Notes: generated by a model from the sequence alone, not told the origin. Positions 45,767-59,700 are shown, counted from the stretch's first letter. The stretch: 64,000 bases of DNA from Primula veris (GCA_963682055.1 OY821745.1:23805342-23869341), one strand, 5' to 3'. Program-made: numbers and translations.

Positions 45767-48700
45767 ATGGCGCGAGAGACCCTTTGTTTAATCTTCTCCT
45801 CTCGTTTCGTCGCTAAACCCTTTCCCATTTACTCTATATCTCAGTTTCGTCGCCGATTTAGTGACCAAATAGCGTTTTCCGTCGCTAAAGGGGAGCAAAA
45901 AGTTTCTCTAAGTAGCCCCGAGCTCGTCGCCTTAGAATATGCTGAACTTAATCTCTCTGACAAAACCTCAGAGGTACTAATTTTTTTTGTTTTTTTTTTT
46001 TTAGTATTATTTTAATTTTTTTATGCATCTATAGATTATAGTAGTTGGTGAGTATAAGTATATGAAGTGCTGGAATAAAAGAATTATACTCCAATTTATC
46101 TTGTATCATTGTATTTTTGTTTATATGTTAAAAATATACTCCAATTTACCATGTATCATTGTATTTTAGTTCATATGTTAAAAATATGCTACGATTTACC
46201 ATATAATTTAGTTCATATATTAAAATTATACTCCCTATATCAATTTACCATGTAATTTAATTCATATGTTCAAAATATACTGCAACTTACCATATAATTT
46301 AGTTCATTAAAATTATATTAATTTACCAGGTAATTTAGTCCATATTTGTCTATGTATTCCAGGTAATGTTTGGGATATGATTAAAAGTCCGTTTGGCAAC
46401 AGATTTTTTTAGTAGATTTTTGGATTTTAGATTTTTTTAGTCTGTTTGGGTGTTTGGCAAGTCAGATTATTCAGCTTCTGAAAATCTTTAAAATCCAGAT
46501 TTTTAAAATCAAGCTTTTAAATGGATTCTCAAAACAGATTTTTAAAATCTGATTTTGGACCAACAAATCTGTTACCAAACATAGCCTAATTTTATCCAAT
46601 ATATATTTTCTTGTGCATTTCTCAATGGTAGTAGCATTTAGTAAGTTACGGGGTTTTTTTCCTGGTGAAGTTCGCAAGTATATTCAAGGCGTATCGAGTT
46701 TTTTTTTTTTTTTGTTACTTAAATGAATAAAGCATAAAAAGGTACAATTACCTTGTGTGTTTGCGAAACAAGTCGACAACCACAACTTAATGGGTATGAT
46801 GTTTTAGGCCTGGATCTTTTTAAGACGATTTCTTATACAGTACAAAACAAAGTTTTTTCGAGTTTTCTTAAATTGGCTAAACCAGTAAACCTCCAAATAG
46901 AAAACACTCACAATTGTTATTTATTGGTTGGAAATTATGATGATAGGTTCGATGGGTACCGGAAAGAAACTGAAACGCGACTCCCGTTATTGTTCATGAA
47001 AGTCCTTGTTTCGAAATTATTGTTACTATCTTTGCAATTAGCTCAAGCTTAAATTTGTGATTACTTGTGAACGTGTTGGGTCAAAACCACAAAGATCCAA
47101 AGGTCTCATTGGCAGTAAACATCTTTTTTCGGTTTTTCTTACGAGTGCATTGGTTTAAGTCAATACTGATAATCTAGAGAAGATGATTGATGTTTGGAAG
47201 AAATGAATAAAAAGAATGGCACTAAATTAACTATAATGTAAAAAAAATTGTTTAAATTAAGTAGCTCCAAAAAAAAAAACAATTTATACGGAATCAAGTA
47301 ATAGCCCATTGTGTTCCTCCTTCAATGTAGTAGCTTCGATTCTTTAGCAGGTGCCCAAATCCTTTTAACTTTTTACTCCCTATATTTTTTGGTTCCTGAT
47401 ACCTTCATTTGACAAAATAATGTGGCTTGTGCATGAAATGATTAGTGTTTGTTTGTTGCAGGATTTGGGTCATGTTCGAATACGTCAGCATGTCAATCCT
47501 CTTAGTGACCAATTCAGAGTTCTGTCTCTTTTATCTCCTTTCATTATCATTTTTTTCTGTTACGTGGATTGTATTTTTGCCGAATGTAGCTAGCTTCTTT
47601 TTGCTTGGCAAAGAAAAGCTTGCTAACCGAAGATGTATGTATATTCCCTCTTATTTTGGCTAGGAGCCGACACCCGTGCCGAATTGGAATGAGGTTTACA
47701 AGGATCCGAGATTGCCACTTATGGTGGATGTAGGAAGTGGTGAGAGAAACAACTTTGCTTATGATGTTGTGCATTTTTTTCTCTTTCCTTGAGGTGTTAC
47801 AATGTGTAGTTTGGTAGAGGTTGACTGTATATAGTATTTGAATCGCTTCTAATTACGAACACTATCGCAGGTAGTGGCAGGTTTATTTTGTGGCTTGCAA
47901 AACAAAATCCGACTTCCAATAACTATTTGGGTCTGGAAATACGCCAAAAGGTACATGAATATATCATATTGAGTGGGTTTTTTACTGTAACAGGGCTTGT
48001 TTGGTTGTAGCTTCTAAGTAAATAAGTTCCATCTTTTGGGTCGAGAAAAAAGTTACGATCTTGTAGTGTAATGAATTAAGTAGGGTTTAATCGATTTAGC
48101 ACAAAACAAAAAGGCAAAACCAATTAAACTGTTGTACTAATGACATTACTGCAACTCCTAGAATGTCTGGTTTATTGGCGTGGTAACTGATATTCCAAAC
48201 AAAAGCAATGCAAGAATGAAAAGAAAACTGAAACTTGCAAGCTTATAGCTTTTCCAGGCTAAAGAACCCAAAAAATCTAGTGTTTTAAGCTGATCAACAA
48301 AATGTAGTCCACATGTTAAAGGGGGGAGGAGATGCGAAAAAACTGAGTCGGAAAGCTGCAACGTAACAAGACCACCGGCTAACTTCTATATAAGAGCTCT
48401 GATGAATTTTATCCTATTTTGCAGTTAGTCAAGCGAGCTCAGTACTGGGTTGAGGAGCTGGCGTTGTGCAATACGTAAGGTTTTCAAAGTTTGAATACTG
48501 TCTTGTTTCCAAATTGAGAAAGAATTTGAATAATATTTTCTTAATAGGCATTTCATATTTGCGAATGCCACTATTTCCTTTAAACAACTTCTTGCCACGT
48601 ACCCTGGGCCTATAATGCTGGTTTCTATCTTGGTGAGTCCAACCCGTAATCTTTTGAATTTTACTTTTCGTTGTTTGAAGATGCACTTTCAGTTTTAATG

Positions 48701-49225
48701 AAGGATGCTAAGTTTGATTTTTTTTCTTTATTTAGTGTCCAGACCCTTATTTCAAGAAAAGACATCACAAAAGAAGGGTGCTGCAATCGCCTTTGGTGGA
48801 GTCTATTGTGGAGAGAGTCATGCCCGGAGGACAGGTATATCATTATGCTCACAATGTGCTTATATTTTGTGTTATACAGGGTGGCTAAATATCCACCCAA
48901 GTGTTAAAACATCATTCTGTACTGTCTTAAGTTTGTGTACCTTATATAACTGTACAAGTAGTTTTTGATTTTTTTTCTTGTTTCATGGAACTGTTAGCAG
49001 GTATTTATTCAGTCTGATGTGCTTGAAGTGGCACTGGAGATGAGAGAAAAGTTTGATGCTGCTTCACACGACCTTGTACACATTGACGAAATTGGCCCTT
49101 GTTTTCCCTGTGATAAAGATGGGTGGTTACTAGGTAATCCAATGGGAATAAGAACTGAAAGAGAAATCCACGCAGAACTGGAGGGTGCTAAAATTTATAG
49201 ACGGTTATACCAAAAGAGATTATGA
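45767..49225 (+). CDS. tRNA (guanine-N7-)-methyltransferase, TrmB family
   Basis: Eight exons by frame and GT/AG: 45767-45973, 47462-47518, 47664-47739, 47871-47950, 48425-48474, 48548-48632, 48736-48834, 49001-49225. They join to 879 nt (292 residues and TGA) with no stop. The enzyme methylates N7 of G46 in the variable loop of tRNAs, using S-adenosylmethionine. Motifs: SAM-binding VDVGSGSGRF, NYLGLEIRQKLV, then HFIFANA, SILCPDPYFKKRHHKRR (tRNA and catalytic region, the PDPWxKxRHxKRR motif), GGQVFIQSDV, and the end GIRTEREIHAELEGAKIYRR. The first 60 residues are rich in Ser/Arg with few acids, a likely plastid or mitochondrial transit peptide. The layout matches the Arabidopsis plastid-type enzyme as I remember it. 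Intron 1 (about 1.5 kb) holds a MITE. The exon 2 donor (AGA then GTTCTG) is the weakest junction. Confidence 0.92.
46388..46586. mobile_element. MITE in methyltransferase intron 1
   Basis: About 200 bp with inverted ends GTCCGTTTGGCAACAGATT and AATCTGTTACCAAACATAGC, and repeated AAAATC/GATTTT words inside. Target duplication not fixed; probably hAT-type. Confidence 0.55.
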
Positions 49226-49950
49226 CTTTTCCCCCTACAATCTACTTGTGAGTTGTTGTATTACGACACATACATAATGTTTCATTGAATGTTGCCAACT
49301 TAAGCACCAATTTATAAAGGTTTTAGCTGTAGTGGGAGAAACCAACCTGAGTACAATTTTGTATAGCCCCCGTTTATGTAAACGTCCTATTTTGACCATG
49401 TTTTTTTTTGTTAAAATGTTACAATTTTACTTACATTCATCCCCCCCTTGTTAACAAAATCTGTGAATTTCTGCCTATCCGGTTATCCCCGGTTACACCA
49501 CCATAAGTTGTTACTGCCTTATGCAAAAATGTCTTCCCTTGAGTTCTCTCTCTTGTGAACATTCCTTTAAGATATTGAAGATTTATCGTCTCTGATGTTA
49601 ATATGCAATTTTCATTCCAGTAAAATAAATCTATCTATTTTACTTCTTGTTAAAGACATTCATAAGTTTCTATGCGACAACTGAAGAAATACCCCTCCCT
49701 TGAATAATGTTGGAATAAGTTTCGTCTAAAACAGTTCTGTAAAGTTAAAGTCATTGTTACTGGAAAATCATTTCCCCTATCAAAAAACGCTTTTCTCTCT
49801 TCCCGGTTCAGTTTTCTGTTTTTTCTTTCATTTTTGTCGTGTTTCACATTTCTAGTTTTCGTGTGGCTTCGTGCTTCAGTTTCGTAAATCATAAACTATA
49901 ATTAGGACGCGTTTCCGTTTTCGAAGTAACAAACACAAACTTGCTCTTTC
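49226..49950. other. 3' region of the methyltransferase and intergenic
   Basis: No further coding sequence. Probably contains the polyadenylation region in the first 200 bp. Confidence 0.4.
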
Positions 49951-52430
49951 TTATTTTTTACATCTACCATGGAAGGGGAAAGAGAAAAATCACAGTACAG
50001 GAAGTCAAAAGAAATCATGTTCTCATTATGTTCTACTGTAAGTATATATATATTTTTCTTCTCAATAACACCCTAAGGTTCAGATCCAGAAGAAGTATCG
50101 AGTTACGGATTAATATGTGCAATTGTGAATGTAACGCTATCAAATGAAGTTGAAGTTGCTTATGTGGTTATTCTCTTATGTTGGGTGAAATTGCTACTTG
50201 CCTAGCTGGGAAGTTACTCCATTGGTCTTTTTGAGTATCTTTACACTTTTTTTACTTATTAATGTCGATGTACACACAGCTCAGTGGGCTAGATGCAGTA
50301 TACTGAAAATTAGTACATCCACCAAGGTATAAACCGGTCACAACAAAGATGAGTGATATTTTGTCTTATTCAAAAGCAGATCTTTTTAGGAAAATTGGGA
50401 AGACTTGAAACTCCTTCATTTTACTCCTATTTTATACTGTTACAGGAGTAGTAATTATCAGTATTCGACCTCACCGAAAAAAAAAAAAAAAAAAACATTT
50501 CCAAAACGTCATTACTTGCAACTAGTGTTTAAATTATGAAAAGTAAATGTTCTGCAATTGAAAATGACATCTTATTAAAAAAAAATGTGAAATCAAGCAA
50601 GCTTATATGTATTTGACGGTCAAAATTAGATTAGTGTAATGAACGCTTGCGATTATAAAAGAAGAATGTTTCACAAACAATTTGCAGCTTTGTAGCTCAT
50701 TTGTATGTATCATTTGTAAATGAACTTTCTTTTGTATGTAGTTTCCCGGAAATGGACTTACTTGAAGTACACTCATATGACACGGTGAAGGCGAAAATAA
50801 TACTGCCTCGATGTTAAAACTGGTTATTAAAAAAAACTTTAAAATATTCGTGTTAATCAAAATTGTCTTAGATCTATATTAACTATAAGCTGATTTGACT
50901 TGGACTTGGTTAAAGAGACTATTTCTACATGAGATCGTTAACATGATGCTATTAGTGTCTTGTAAAAACATTTGAACACTATTAATACTCATACACAAGG
51001 GCGGACCTAGAGGGTGGCTGGGGGTGGCCGTGGCCATCCCCGACGGCGATTTTTAATTTTTTTTTATTTTTTTTATACGTGTAATTTAAAAAAAATTAGC
51101 ATATATACATTGATGGTCCCGCTAATTAAATAAAATAGTTGTTGGTATAGTGGTAAAATTGGTTTTAAGATAGTGGAAGTTTAGGAGTTCAAATCATGTT
51201 ACTTATTTTTTTCTAAAAGTTTATGTTTTTTCCCTTAAAATTACCAAATTTCGTAAATGGCCATTATATTTTCTCAAACAAATATTACTAAAAAAAATAT
51301 TTTATTGTCCAATACCATTTGTCTTATATTCATATTTATTTTATGTTATGTTAAATATAGAAAAAATTCTTTATTTTTGTATTATTTTTGTATTAGATAT
51401 TATTTATTTTATCTTCTATTCGACATATTTTTTACACCACGGTCCCACAAAAATCATCTTGTTTCCGCCATGCTCATACACTCTAAGGAAAAATAAAATT
51501 TGTTCAAGAAATTCTGTGGTACACATCTCTCTCCTAATTTGAATGTTCACTTGTTCAGGTGTGAGGGAATATTATTTTGTGTTCAACATAAGGATAAATA
51601 AAATCCTCAGAAGTTTTAGTTAGCTACAACTTTTTTATTTTAATTGATTGCCTTTACCGAGTATATATTTTTAACGGCGATTTAGCATCTTCTTGCTTTC
51701 AACAAAATGTGGCAACTGGCAAAATACGAGAAAAGTATATATCACCGTTTTTCTTCACTAGTTCAAATGTTTAACTAGAATTAACAAGATTTTTTGTTTA
51801 TGGTGATTTAAAAAGCTGAGCTGCATCGAGTTAGAGGAGCAACTAATCAGTTAGACCAAAATTCTTGAAATACTATGATTGATATATCGAATGGATGATA
51901 TCGTGAAAATCGGCAATTAAGGGTGAATTCTTTCCATCAGTTTCTTTCCAGGTAATTTAATTATATTCATAGGTTTATTTATTCAGGATCCAGTTCAATT
52001 CAAAGGTATTCAACTATATGTACTTCTCCCAAGTATATATATGAACCGAGCGAGGCCTTTATGAATTGAGTTACTGTTAATTTCTTGAATATGTAGGAAA
52101 ATGCTTGTATCTTCAGCGACTACCTTTGTTATATTTCTTGTTTTTTGATTTCCTAATCAAGCAGTTTCGCATGATTCGAATCATCGCTATTCTGTCAACG
52201 ACTCGATTCCTTTATATGCCAACAAGGTTGGCCCAATTTACAACCCCAGGTAATTAAGTGCTCTTCAATTGTTTAGACTTTGGATCTTGAGAACTTCCCC
52301 ATAATTGACCTTTATAATTGTTAAATTTGGTTCAAAAACTACTATTAATCCGCAAAGATTGGAAATAGCGTACAACTACTACTGGGAAATGTTTTCGGGA
52401 ATTTTTTGACAGACTGTAAATATCAAAGCA
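49951..52430. repeat. Segmental duplicate copy B (compact)
   Basis: Collinear with copy A in the order 19340-19795/22341-22966, 26191-26803, 39571-40200: shared CATCTACCATGGA, CATTTGTAAATGAACTTTCTT, GTTAATCAAAATT, TTGACTTGGACTTGG, and finally exon 1 and the start of intron 1 of the TM9SF gene. Copy B spans about 2.5 kb where copy A now spans over 20 kb. Near 50996 AAGGGCGGACCTAGAGGG resembles a hAT terminus, so B may hold its own insertion (about 51000-51500). Confidence 0.8.
52101..52249 (+). pseudogene. Duplicate exon 1 of the TM9SF-like gene
   Basis: ATG at 52101 matches the ATG at 39866. The mature start SHDSNHRYSVNDSIPLY and ANKVGPIYNP is conserved, and a GT donor follows at 52250. Codon 16 is TGA (52146-52148), where the other copy has Trp in the signal peptide. 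About 170 bp of intron still aligns, then the similarity ends; no later exons were seen. It is a dead fragment. Confidence 0.85.
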
Positions 52431-54340
52431 TGCATACCATTTAAGCGAGGGTGCAATGCATGCCTTGTGGAACAATGTAATCGTGGTGATAGAAAGGCCT
52501 TTGTGAGTTAGAATTGATTGACTTGATCCAGTATACCTTTCAATAATGTTTTCCTTGTCTTTAGTTGTTATTTCGGTTTCATCTTAGTAGTTATATCTTC
52601 CTAGAATAGAGTTATTACCGGTTATCTGTCTCGTACGTTGGTAAATCTGTTTCTATCTGTCAGTAGTTCCTAAAAATGTAACAACCTTCTATCAAATTAA
52701 CGAGAAATGCAATTCTAGAAAAAGGGAAAACACGTTCTCTCTCCTCGATCTCATCTTCTGTGCGTAGCAGATCTCCTTTCCGCTCTTTCTCGGCACCTAA
52801 TCCAGAGTCTTCAAGGATCCGTGTCTAGTAGTAAGAGTGAGTAACTTTGATGCTACTGGATATGTACCAAATCTAAAACAATAATTGAAAATCCGGATTT
52901 TTAGAAATTAAGTAATCAATGATTCTCCCAAGAGATTAAGCACCCGTTTTGCATGCAGTTTCTGATTCTACTTAAATAAGACATACATACATGCACTCAA
53001 CGACATACAATCTTGAATCCTTCATAGTAGTTTTTTTTTTTTTTGTTGAAATGACTTCATAGTAGTCATTTATTCGCAATTTTGAAGCATATGTGGGTAA
53101 CAATTCTCACCCTAGCATATTTGGAAAACTTGCGGATACCATAGGGTTAATGTATCTTAACTTAAAGTGTGTTCGTCGTTATTTGTTGATCGTTATCATT
53201 GGAAAAATGATAACGAAAACCAAGTATACTTGCCTTATTAAGTTACAGCTTATGCTTAGCTTTGTGAATGTTCGATTCTCATTAGTTCTTCCATTCGTCC
53301 ATATGTGTGGTTATGCTCTATTCAGAATCTGATTCCAAAAGTTTCGTTTCAAGGGGTGGGTTGGAAAATATTCAATCTTCCTTTTCATCACATCAATACT
53401 ATTTTCAGTAGACACGCACGAATAGGATTGTGAGCAAGGCACACATTTTAATGCAATTCTGGTTTCTGATTAAATAAGACATGCACCGTTGCATGCATTC
53501 AATACGATCTTGAAATCCGTCCTTCATCGTTTTTGTCCACTTATTTCGAGTATATGTGTGCAGGGGATGAACTAAGATACAGGCTAAAAAAATGTAAAAC
53601 ACCCCAATTGTTGAAAAAAAAAATCCATATATTTTGCTTAAAAGTTGACGATTATAGTCTTTCAGCACCCTATATAATTAAATATATATATATAAACATC
53701 AAATTCAACCTCACCCGCATTGAAATTCTCGTTCCACCACTATATGTGTGGGTAACATGCAGTTCAAAACTTTAACAAATTTGAAAGGCAAGTGGGTACA
53801 CTAGGATACCATGCATATATAGTGTTAATGTCTAACACTATATGAAGTGTGTTTGTTGATCGGATTATTCGAAAAATGATATGGAAATAATAATAAAAGT
53901 TACATTATAAGTTAAAAGTTTTACATTCGTTTTTGTGAGCGTTCTATTTTCTTTAGGTTTTCCGTTCGTTAATTTCCTAACATTAATTCAAACAGTTAAG
54001 TGTTGCTCAATTTTATCATATTCAGTTCAGTTAAAACTACCAATTTCCTTTCTCTTCCAAATTAATTCCAGTGTTTAAATTGCTAAAAGCATCTAATGGT
54101 ATGGAAAGCAAAACCAAAGAATATTAAGGTCACCCTCAAAATAAATAAATTATTAAGGTGTGAGATTGATTTGCGTATTTGTGTATTTGACGTTTCAGGA
54201 ATGGAATTTGCTCTATGTGTGTGGTTGGTTATGCACTATTTAACTAGAATCCAATTCCAAAAGTTTCACCTTTAATTTCAAAGAGTGGGTTGAACAATAT
54301 TCAATTTCCTTTTCAACGCATAAACAAAAAAAAATAAATT
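52431..54340. repeat. Intergenic, large tandem duplication
   Basis: No gene. About 52955-53455 and 53460-54330 are diverged copies. Both have TTTCTGATT-AAATAAGACAT, then GTGTGTTTGTTGATC-type, then TGTGTGGTTATGC, ATTCCAAAAGTTTC and GGGTTGGAAAATATTCAAT in that order. Confidence 0.6.
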
Positions 54341-55500
54341 AGGGGAAAATTAAGTGAAGGTATAATTTGTGGATTTATTAAGAAAAACATAAGTAGGCTA
54401 AGCTAATTTCTAATTAGTGGTACACAATTCAACTTTTTTTCTCATTTTCATATTAAAGAGTAAGAACAACCGCATCAGTTACTAAAAACACTTATCGGAA
54501 TTTGGGATGATAAATATATTTATACTACTTTTAAGGAAGAAGTTAAATTTGTATATATTTTTTTAGCTTCCCTAGCATATTCTTTATTCATATTATTTAA
54601 ATATTTTTTTCTTTCCATACAGTATGTTTTAAAATTATTTGTTGTACGATATCATAAATGAAAAGAGATTAAAAAATAATATTATTACGTTTGAGGGGAC
54701 CCATAATCCTTTATTTTTAAGGTGATAGAGAGATATTCTTTTGATGTGAGGTATAATATAGGGGAGTTGATGCAATATAAGGGACGGTTTGAACCAAATG
54801 CAGTTGGTCTAATAATAACATTTACAGCCAATGACACCTTTTTTTTCCCGGTAAGTTATAAGATAAGACTTACAATGTAACATTTTACACGACACCTTGA
54901 ATAACATTTACATTTTTGTATCTACTTAGTTTCCTTAAATTATAAGGTTTCATCATAAAATATGATCCATGTCGATTACTGTTTGCCTAAACTCAAAATT
55001 AACTTTGTTCAACATCTCATGTATATATAAATAGAGAGCTCATGTCTCTTTAAAACAAAAACAATATTTAATTATTCTTTATCTTATATTTTGTTTTCAG
55101 TTCAATCATACAAAACAAATACTTTAATCTTACCTTTCTCTCTAAATATGGCAATATGCAAAAGTAAATAATAAAAAATTATGATAAGGTAATTGATAGA
55201 GAAGCTGAAAATTTGTAAAACTAGTTAAAGTCATAAATAATGTATTAGATACAAATAAGATGATAAAAAAAAATGATAGGTTGCTTTTTGTCAATTGTAA
55301 GTGTATGGAGTTGGTTGCAAAATGTCAATTATTCATCACGTTATTATTATTACCCTTTTGCATCTTACTTATTGTCTTATTGAGGAAGCAACTAAGCAAG
55401 TCCAAAAGTACTGACAGTATGTAATTAGCTCAACTGTATTGTGAATGAAGCATTTTTCAGTTTCCAATCAATAAACATGAATTTCTCTTAATAATAAAAT
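54341..55500. other. Intergenic, nothing recognised
   Basis: AT-rich without coding character or clear repeats. Confidence 0.4.
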
Positions 55501-56767
55501 AAAATTTCTAATCAGATAATGCTCACGTGTACTAATAAGAAAACTCTGAACTCTATGATAAGCAACACGTAAACTTATTTCTATTAAATATGAAAGATGT
55601 ACTTACTGATAAACAAATACGACCTTACAAAAAGGACTAGAATTTCCCCAAATAATACAACAACTTTAATCAGATAACGCTCACGTGTTACTAAATTAAG
55701 AAAGCCTCTGAATTTTATGATAAGCAAACGCGTCATTTTATTTCTATTAATATGAAATGATGATCTTACTAATAAACAAACAATAGCTCATGTTTATCGA
55801 TTGAGTGTCCCGATATATGGTTTAAATATTAAATATATTTCTAAAGTCAAGTTACATTTAGTATAAATATTGTTGTTTTTCTATCATAAATTTTGAAGTT
55901 ACCAAACATATATCTTACAAATAACAAATTGTAACAAATATTATACCAATAACTATGGGGCATTGGTTAAGTTTTCCATATTAAAAAAAAAACAGGACCT
56001 TATGATAAGGACTAGAATTTCCCCTTACTGATCAAATAAAAATAGAGATTTACAATTATATACATATCAATCAATTTAATTATAAAAAATCAATTTATGT
56101 GTATTTTTTATAATTAGCTACATATGTTTATTTACAATTAGGTACATATGTCATACAAAATAGCAAAATATACAACAAAAAAATCAATAAATAAAAAATT
56201 CAAAAAAGATATTTCAAAAAATCCAAAAAAAAATGTACATAGTATCAAACAAGATTTGACATGATTAGATAGCATTAAACCGAATTAGACATAAAATATT
56301 GGATATGATTAGACAGGATCAAACAGGATTAGACATACATGATTGAACAGTATTAGACAGTATCACACATGATCACACATTTTTTGTATGAAAAATGTAT
56401 TTTCTAAAATTTTAGTTTTTTTAATTTTGATTTTTAATTTTTTAATTTTTTGTTCAATTTTTTAATGACATATGTACCTATTTGTAAATAAATTTATAAA
56501 ATATATAATTTTTTGTAAAAAACTACTAAGTTCAAAACAAACAGGTTTTTTTTTAAATAAGCTTATAAATATACAGTAAATTATTATTTTTCCAAATAAA
56601 AACTATAATGAGATAATGGTCACGTGTACTAAACTAAAGAAAACTGTTGGAACTTTATGATAAAGAGCAAACGCGTAAACTTAATTAAATGCTCATAATA
56701 TTTAACGCGCATACGTGTCTGGTTCTCTATTACTTATATATATACACAAATACTAATATCTATCAAA
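55501..56767 (+). promoter_or_regulatory. Upstream region of the glycine-rich protein gene with three G-boxes
   Basis: CACGTG occurs at 55524-55529, 55682-55687 and 56621-56626, each inside a diverged repeat unit (TCAGATAATGCTCACGTGTAC, then AAGAAA, then CTTTATGATAA-GCAA). CACGTGT is the core bound by bZIP and bHLH factors and acts as an ABRE in stress promoters. A TATA element (TATATATA, 56736-56743) lies about 30 bp before a plausible start near 56768. The repeat between units 2 and 3 is interrupted by a hairpin element. Confidence 0.55.
56113..56500. mobile_element. AT-rich inverted-repeat element in the promoter
   Basis: TTTACAATTAGGTACATATG on the left is matched in inverse order by CATATGTACCTATTTGTAAA on the right (near 56465). 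Between the arms is a loose array of GATTAGACA units (about 56255-56380). No ORF. It splits the G-box repeat series. Confidence 0.6.
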
Positions 56768-59700
56768 TCAAAGGCAAATAATAAAGCCTCAAATTATTTC
56801 TGTTGTTTCTATTCCTTCTTTTTTTCTCTTCAATTCAATTTCAAAGAAATCTCTATTCCAATTTGGTCAGCTCTCTCTCTCTCTCTCTCTATCTATATAT
56901 ATTTATATATATATATATATGTATATAGGTCAAATTTTGGGCATGCATGTATCTTGCTTACACGTATAGATATTGGGAAAATTTTATATTATCTTTTTAT
57001 TTATTTATTATGGGTGTTTGTTTGTTTTATTTTTCGTATGTTTTGCTTGTATTGGGATGTTTGTGAATTCTTTTGCTGTTATTGGATTGTGATGAATTTA
57101 TATTGTGATGAATTTGTGTTATTTCAATGAACACCATGTAAAATTCGCCTTTTTTAATCGGAATTTTTGTACTTTGTTGAGATATATCGTGTTGGAATTA
57201 GATTATGGTGATTTGTTCTTTGGTTTAGTAAAGATTTTATTTTTATGTTCTTCTTGGAAGATTTTTCGTATAATAAAAATAAAAATAAATACTAGTTCAT
57301 GGGTTGATTAGGTATGTTTTGATAGATCTCGAACAATTACATGAATTAAAAAAAATGCATGCAAAACAGATTGTTTCATGGTCTATTAGATTCTTAGAAA
57401 CTTTGCAGTATGATTTATTTATATGTGCGTAGATCTTGGAAAACTACACGAATTTAAAAAATTGTGTACTCAAGAAAGCATAAAATTATGCCGAATTGTT
57501 TGATTTCAAAAGTTGTATGATACTCTAGGGTTTTTTTGTAAAAAAAATTAAGTGCATGATCGGTGAGTTGCAAGACAACTATAGCTCAAGAGTCATGATA
57601 GCTGATCTTATTTTTATCCTATCATTTTAATTAAGCAGTCCCAATTTTTCCCTTTATGATGTTTCTTGTAATTTTATTTCCAACCCAGATTTATCTTTTC
57701 ATCTTGATTATGGAAACAAGAACGTATAGTTGCCTGATGCTTGGGTAAATTTACAAATATGTGATGAATTTGTGTCCTGGTATTCATGTAATTTTTCTTG
57801 CATTATTATTGTAGAGTCGCATGAACTTTCACTTTTGGACCGTTTTCTTTAAAATCGAACATAGGTATCAGTTATGAGATTATGGAAATCCGCGCCTATA
57901 GGCTAAAGTTCCCTTTCTTTTAAAAATTTCAAGATAATATTAGAGAATTCGTTATGATTTGCAATCCAATTTGTCTATTCTGTTTAACATCCTCCCTTCG
58001 TTTGGATCACCTCCTTTCCATTTCTATGTATAATATGTTATGATTGTTTGTTTGTGAGCCTGATATATCATAAAATAAGTTATAAGATACCCAGTAGAGG
58101 AACAATTTAGTAATAGACTGACAGTAGATGGCCTAAATCTTCTCGTAATTATAAATAAAAAGTTCCTATTTTTTAACCTTGTATTTAAGTAAAATATTCT
58201 CAATTATTTTAGCCAAGTATAAATTTCAGTCCCTCTTTCGAGCAAAACATGGGTTCGTCTAGGGAAATGACTCGGTTTCTTTAAATTTTATTTTCTGTAG
58301 AAACCAGATATGAGATTACAATCCTATTCGTGACAACCTTCAATTCAGTTAAACTGAACACCCCACATCACTTAGATGACCATCTTTTTGTTGCAATCTT
58401 TTTTTGTCATACATGCATAGTGAATGTTTTATCAAATTAAAGAAATGTGGCGAGTGGTGATCAGAAACACTGTTTAATTTGTCAATAAGAGTCTATTTAT
58501 CTACTTGTTCTTAGCAGCTTTAAAGTGCTGTTAAACAATCTCGCTTTGTTTGGACCAGCTCTATTCCATTTCTATCTATATCGTATTCTGTTTTTTTGTT
58601 GGTGAAGCCAGTTGAGGAACAAGTTGGTAACCGGCTGACAGAGGGCGGTCAAAATTTTCTCGTAACTATAAAAAATACTTAGCAAAATATTTTCAGTTAT
58701 TTTCGTCTCAAGTATGAATTTTAGTCCCCTCCTTCGAGCAACACATGGTTTCGTCTAGGAAAATAACTTTTTAGGAAGTCTCTTGCTTAAAGTTTTGTTT
58801 CTGTAAAAACCAGATATGAGATCTTAATCCTATTTGTGATAACATCCAATTCTGTTTAACTAAACACCCCGCGTCACTTAGATCACCTTTTTCGCGTCAC
58901 GACCCTTTTTTGACATACATGCAAAGTGATCGTTTTTCTCAGATTGAAGAAATTTGGGTATTGGTGATCAGAACACTGTTAATTTGTCAATATGTGTATT
59001 TTTATCTATTTGGATCACATCCTTTTCATTTCTATTGCGTCTATTTATCTACTTGTTCATAGTAACCTTAAAGTGCTGTTAAGCACCCCCACTTTCTTTG
59101 GGATACCCTTCTTCCATATATTGATATTATTATTTTTTCAGATTAAAGAAACATGGGTGGCGGTGATCCGAACAACAACAATGGTGAATCAAGTGACAAA
59201 GGGATCTTTTCATCTCTAGCTGGCTATGCTGCTGGACAACACCACTATGGCCATGGTGGGTACCCTCCTCAAGCATATCCACCTCCTCATGGTTATCCTC
59301 CTCAAGCTTACCCACCGGCGCCAGGTGCCTATCCGCCATCTGGATACCCTCCTCATGGAGGGTACCCTCCAGCTGGATATCCTCCACCAGGTGGCTATCC
59401 TCCCCATGGCGGGTACCCACCTGCTGGATATCCAGGCCCATCAGCTCCCCATTACCCAGGTGTGTTTTCTAAATATGTTTTTTTCCTCTTGGAAATTAGT
59501 TTATTTTACAAGGTATAAACAGTACTTTTCTATACTTAAGGGTGATCCAAGTTACTTATAAGTTTATTTAAGAAAGCTTTGACCTGAAGAAGCTATACCA
59601 ACATATTATAAGATCAAGTTGCTAAGGTGTGACGACTATTGTTATTGTTGAAATGTGTTGTTTGTTATGATTCGTTGCTTTAACAGATTAACTTGTAAAA

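Noticed and set aside
52740..52860. CTCTCTCC-rich patch as a copia leader or gene start
   Set aside because: No LTR borders, primer site or ORF nearby; too little to support a call.
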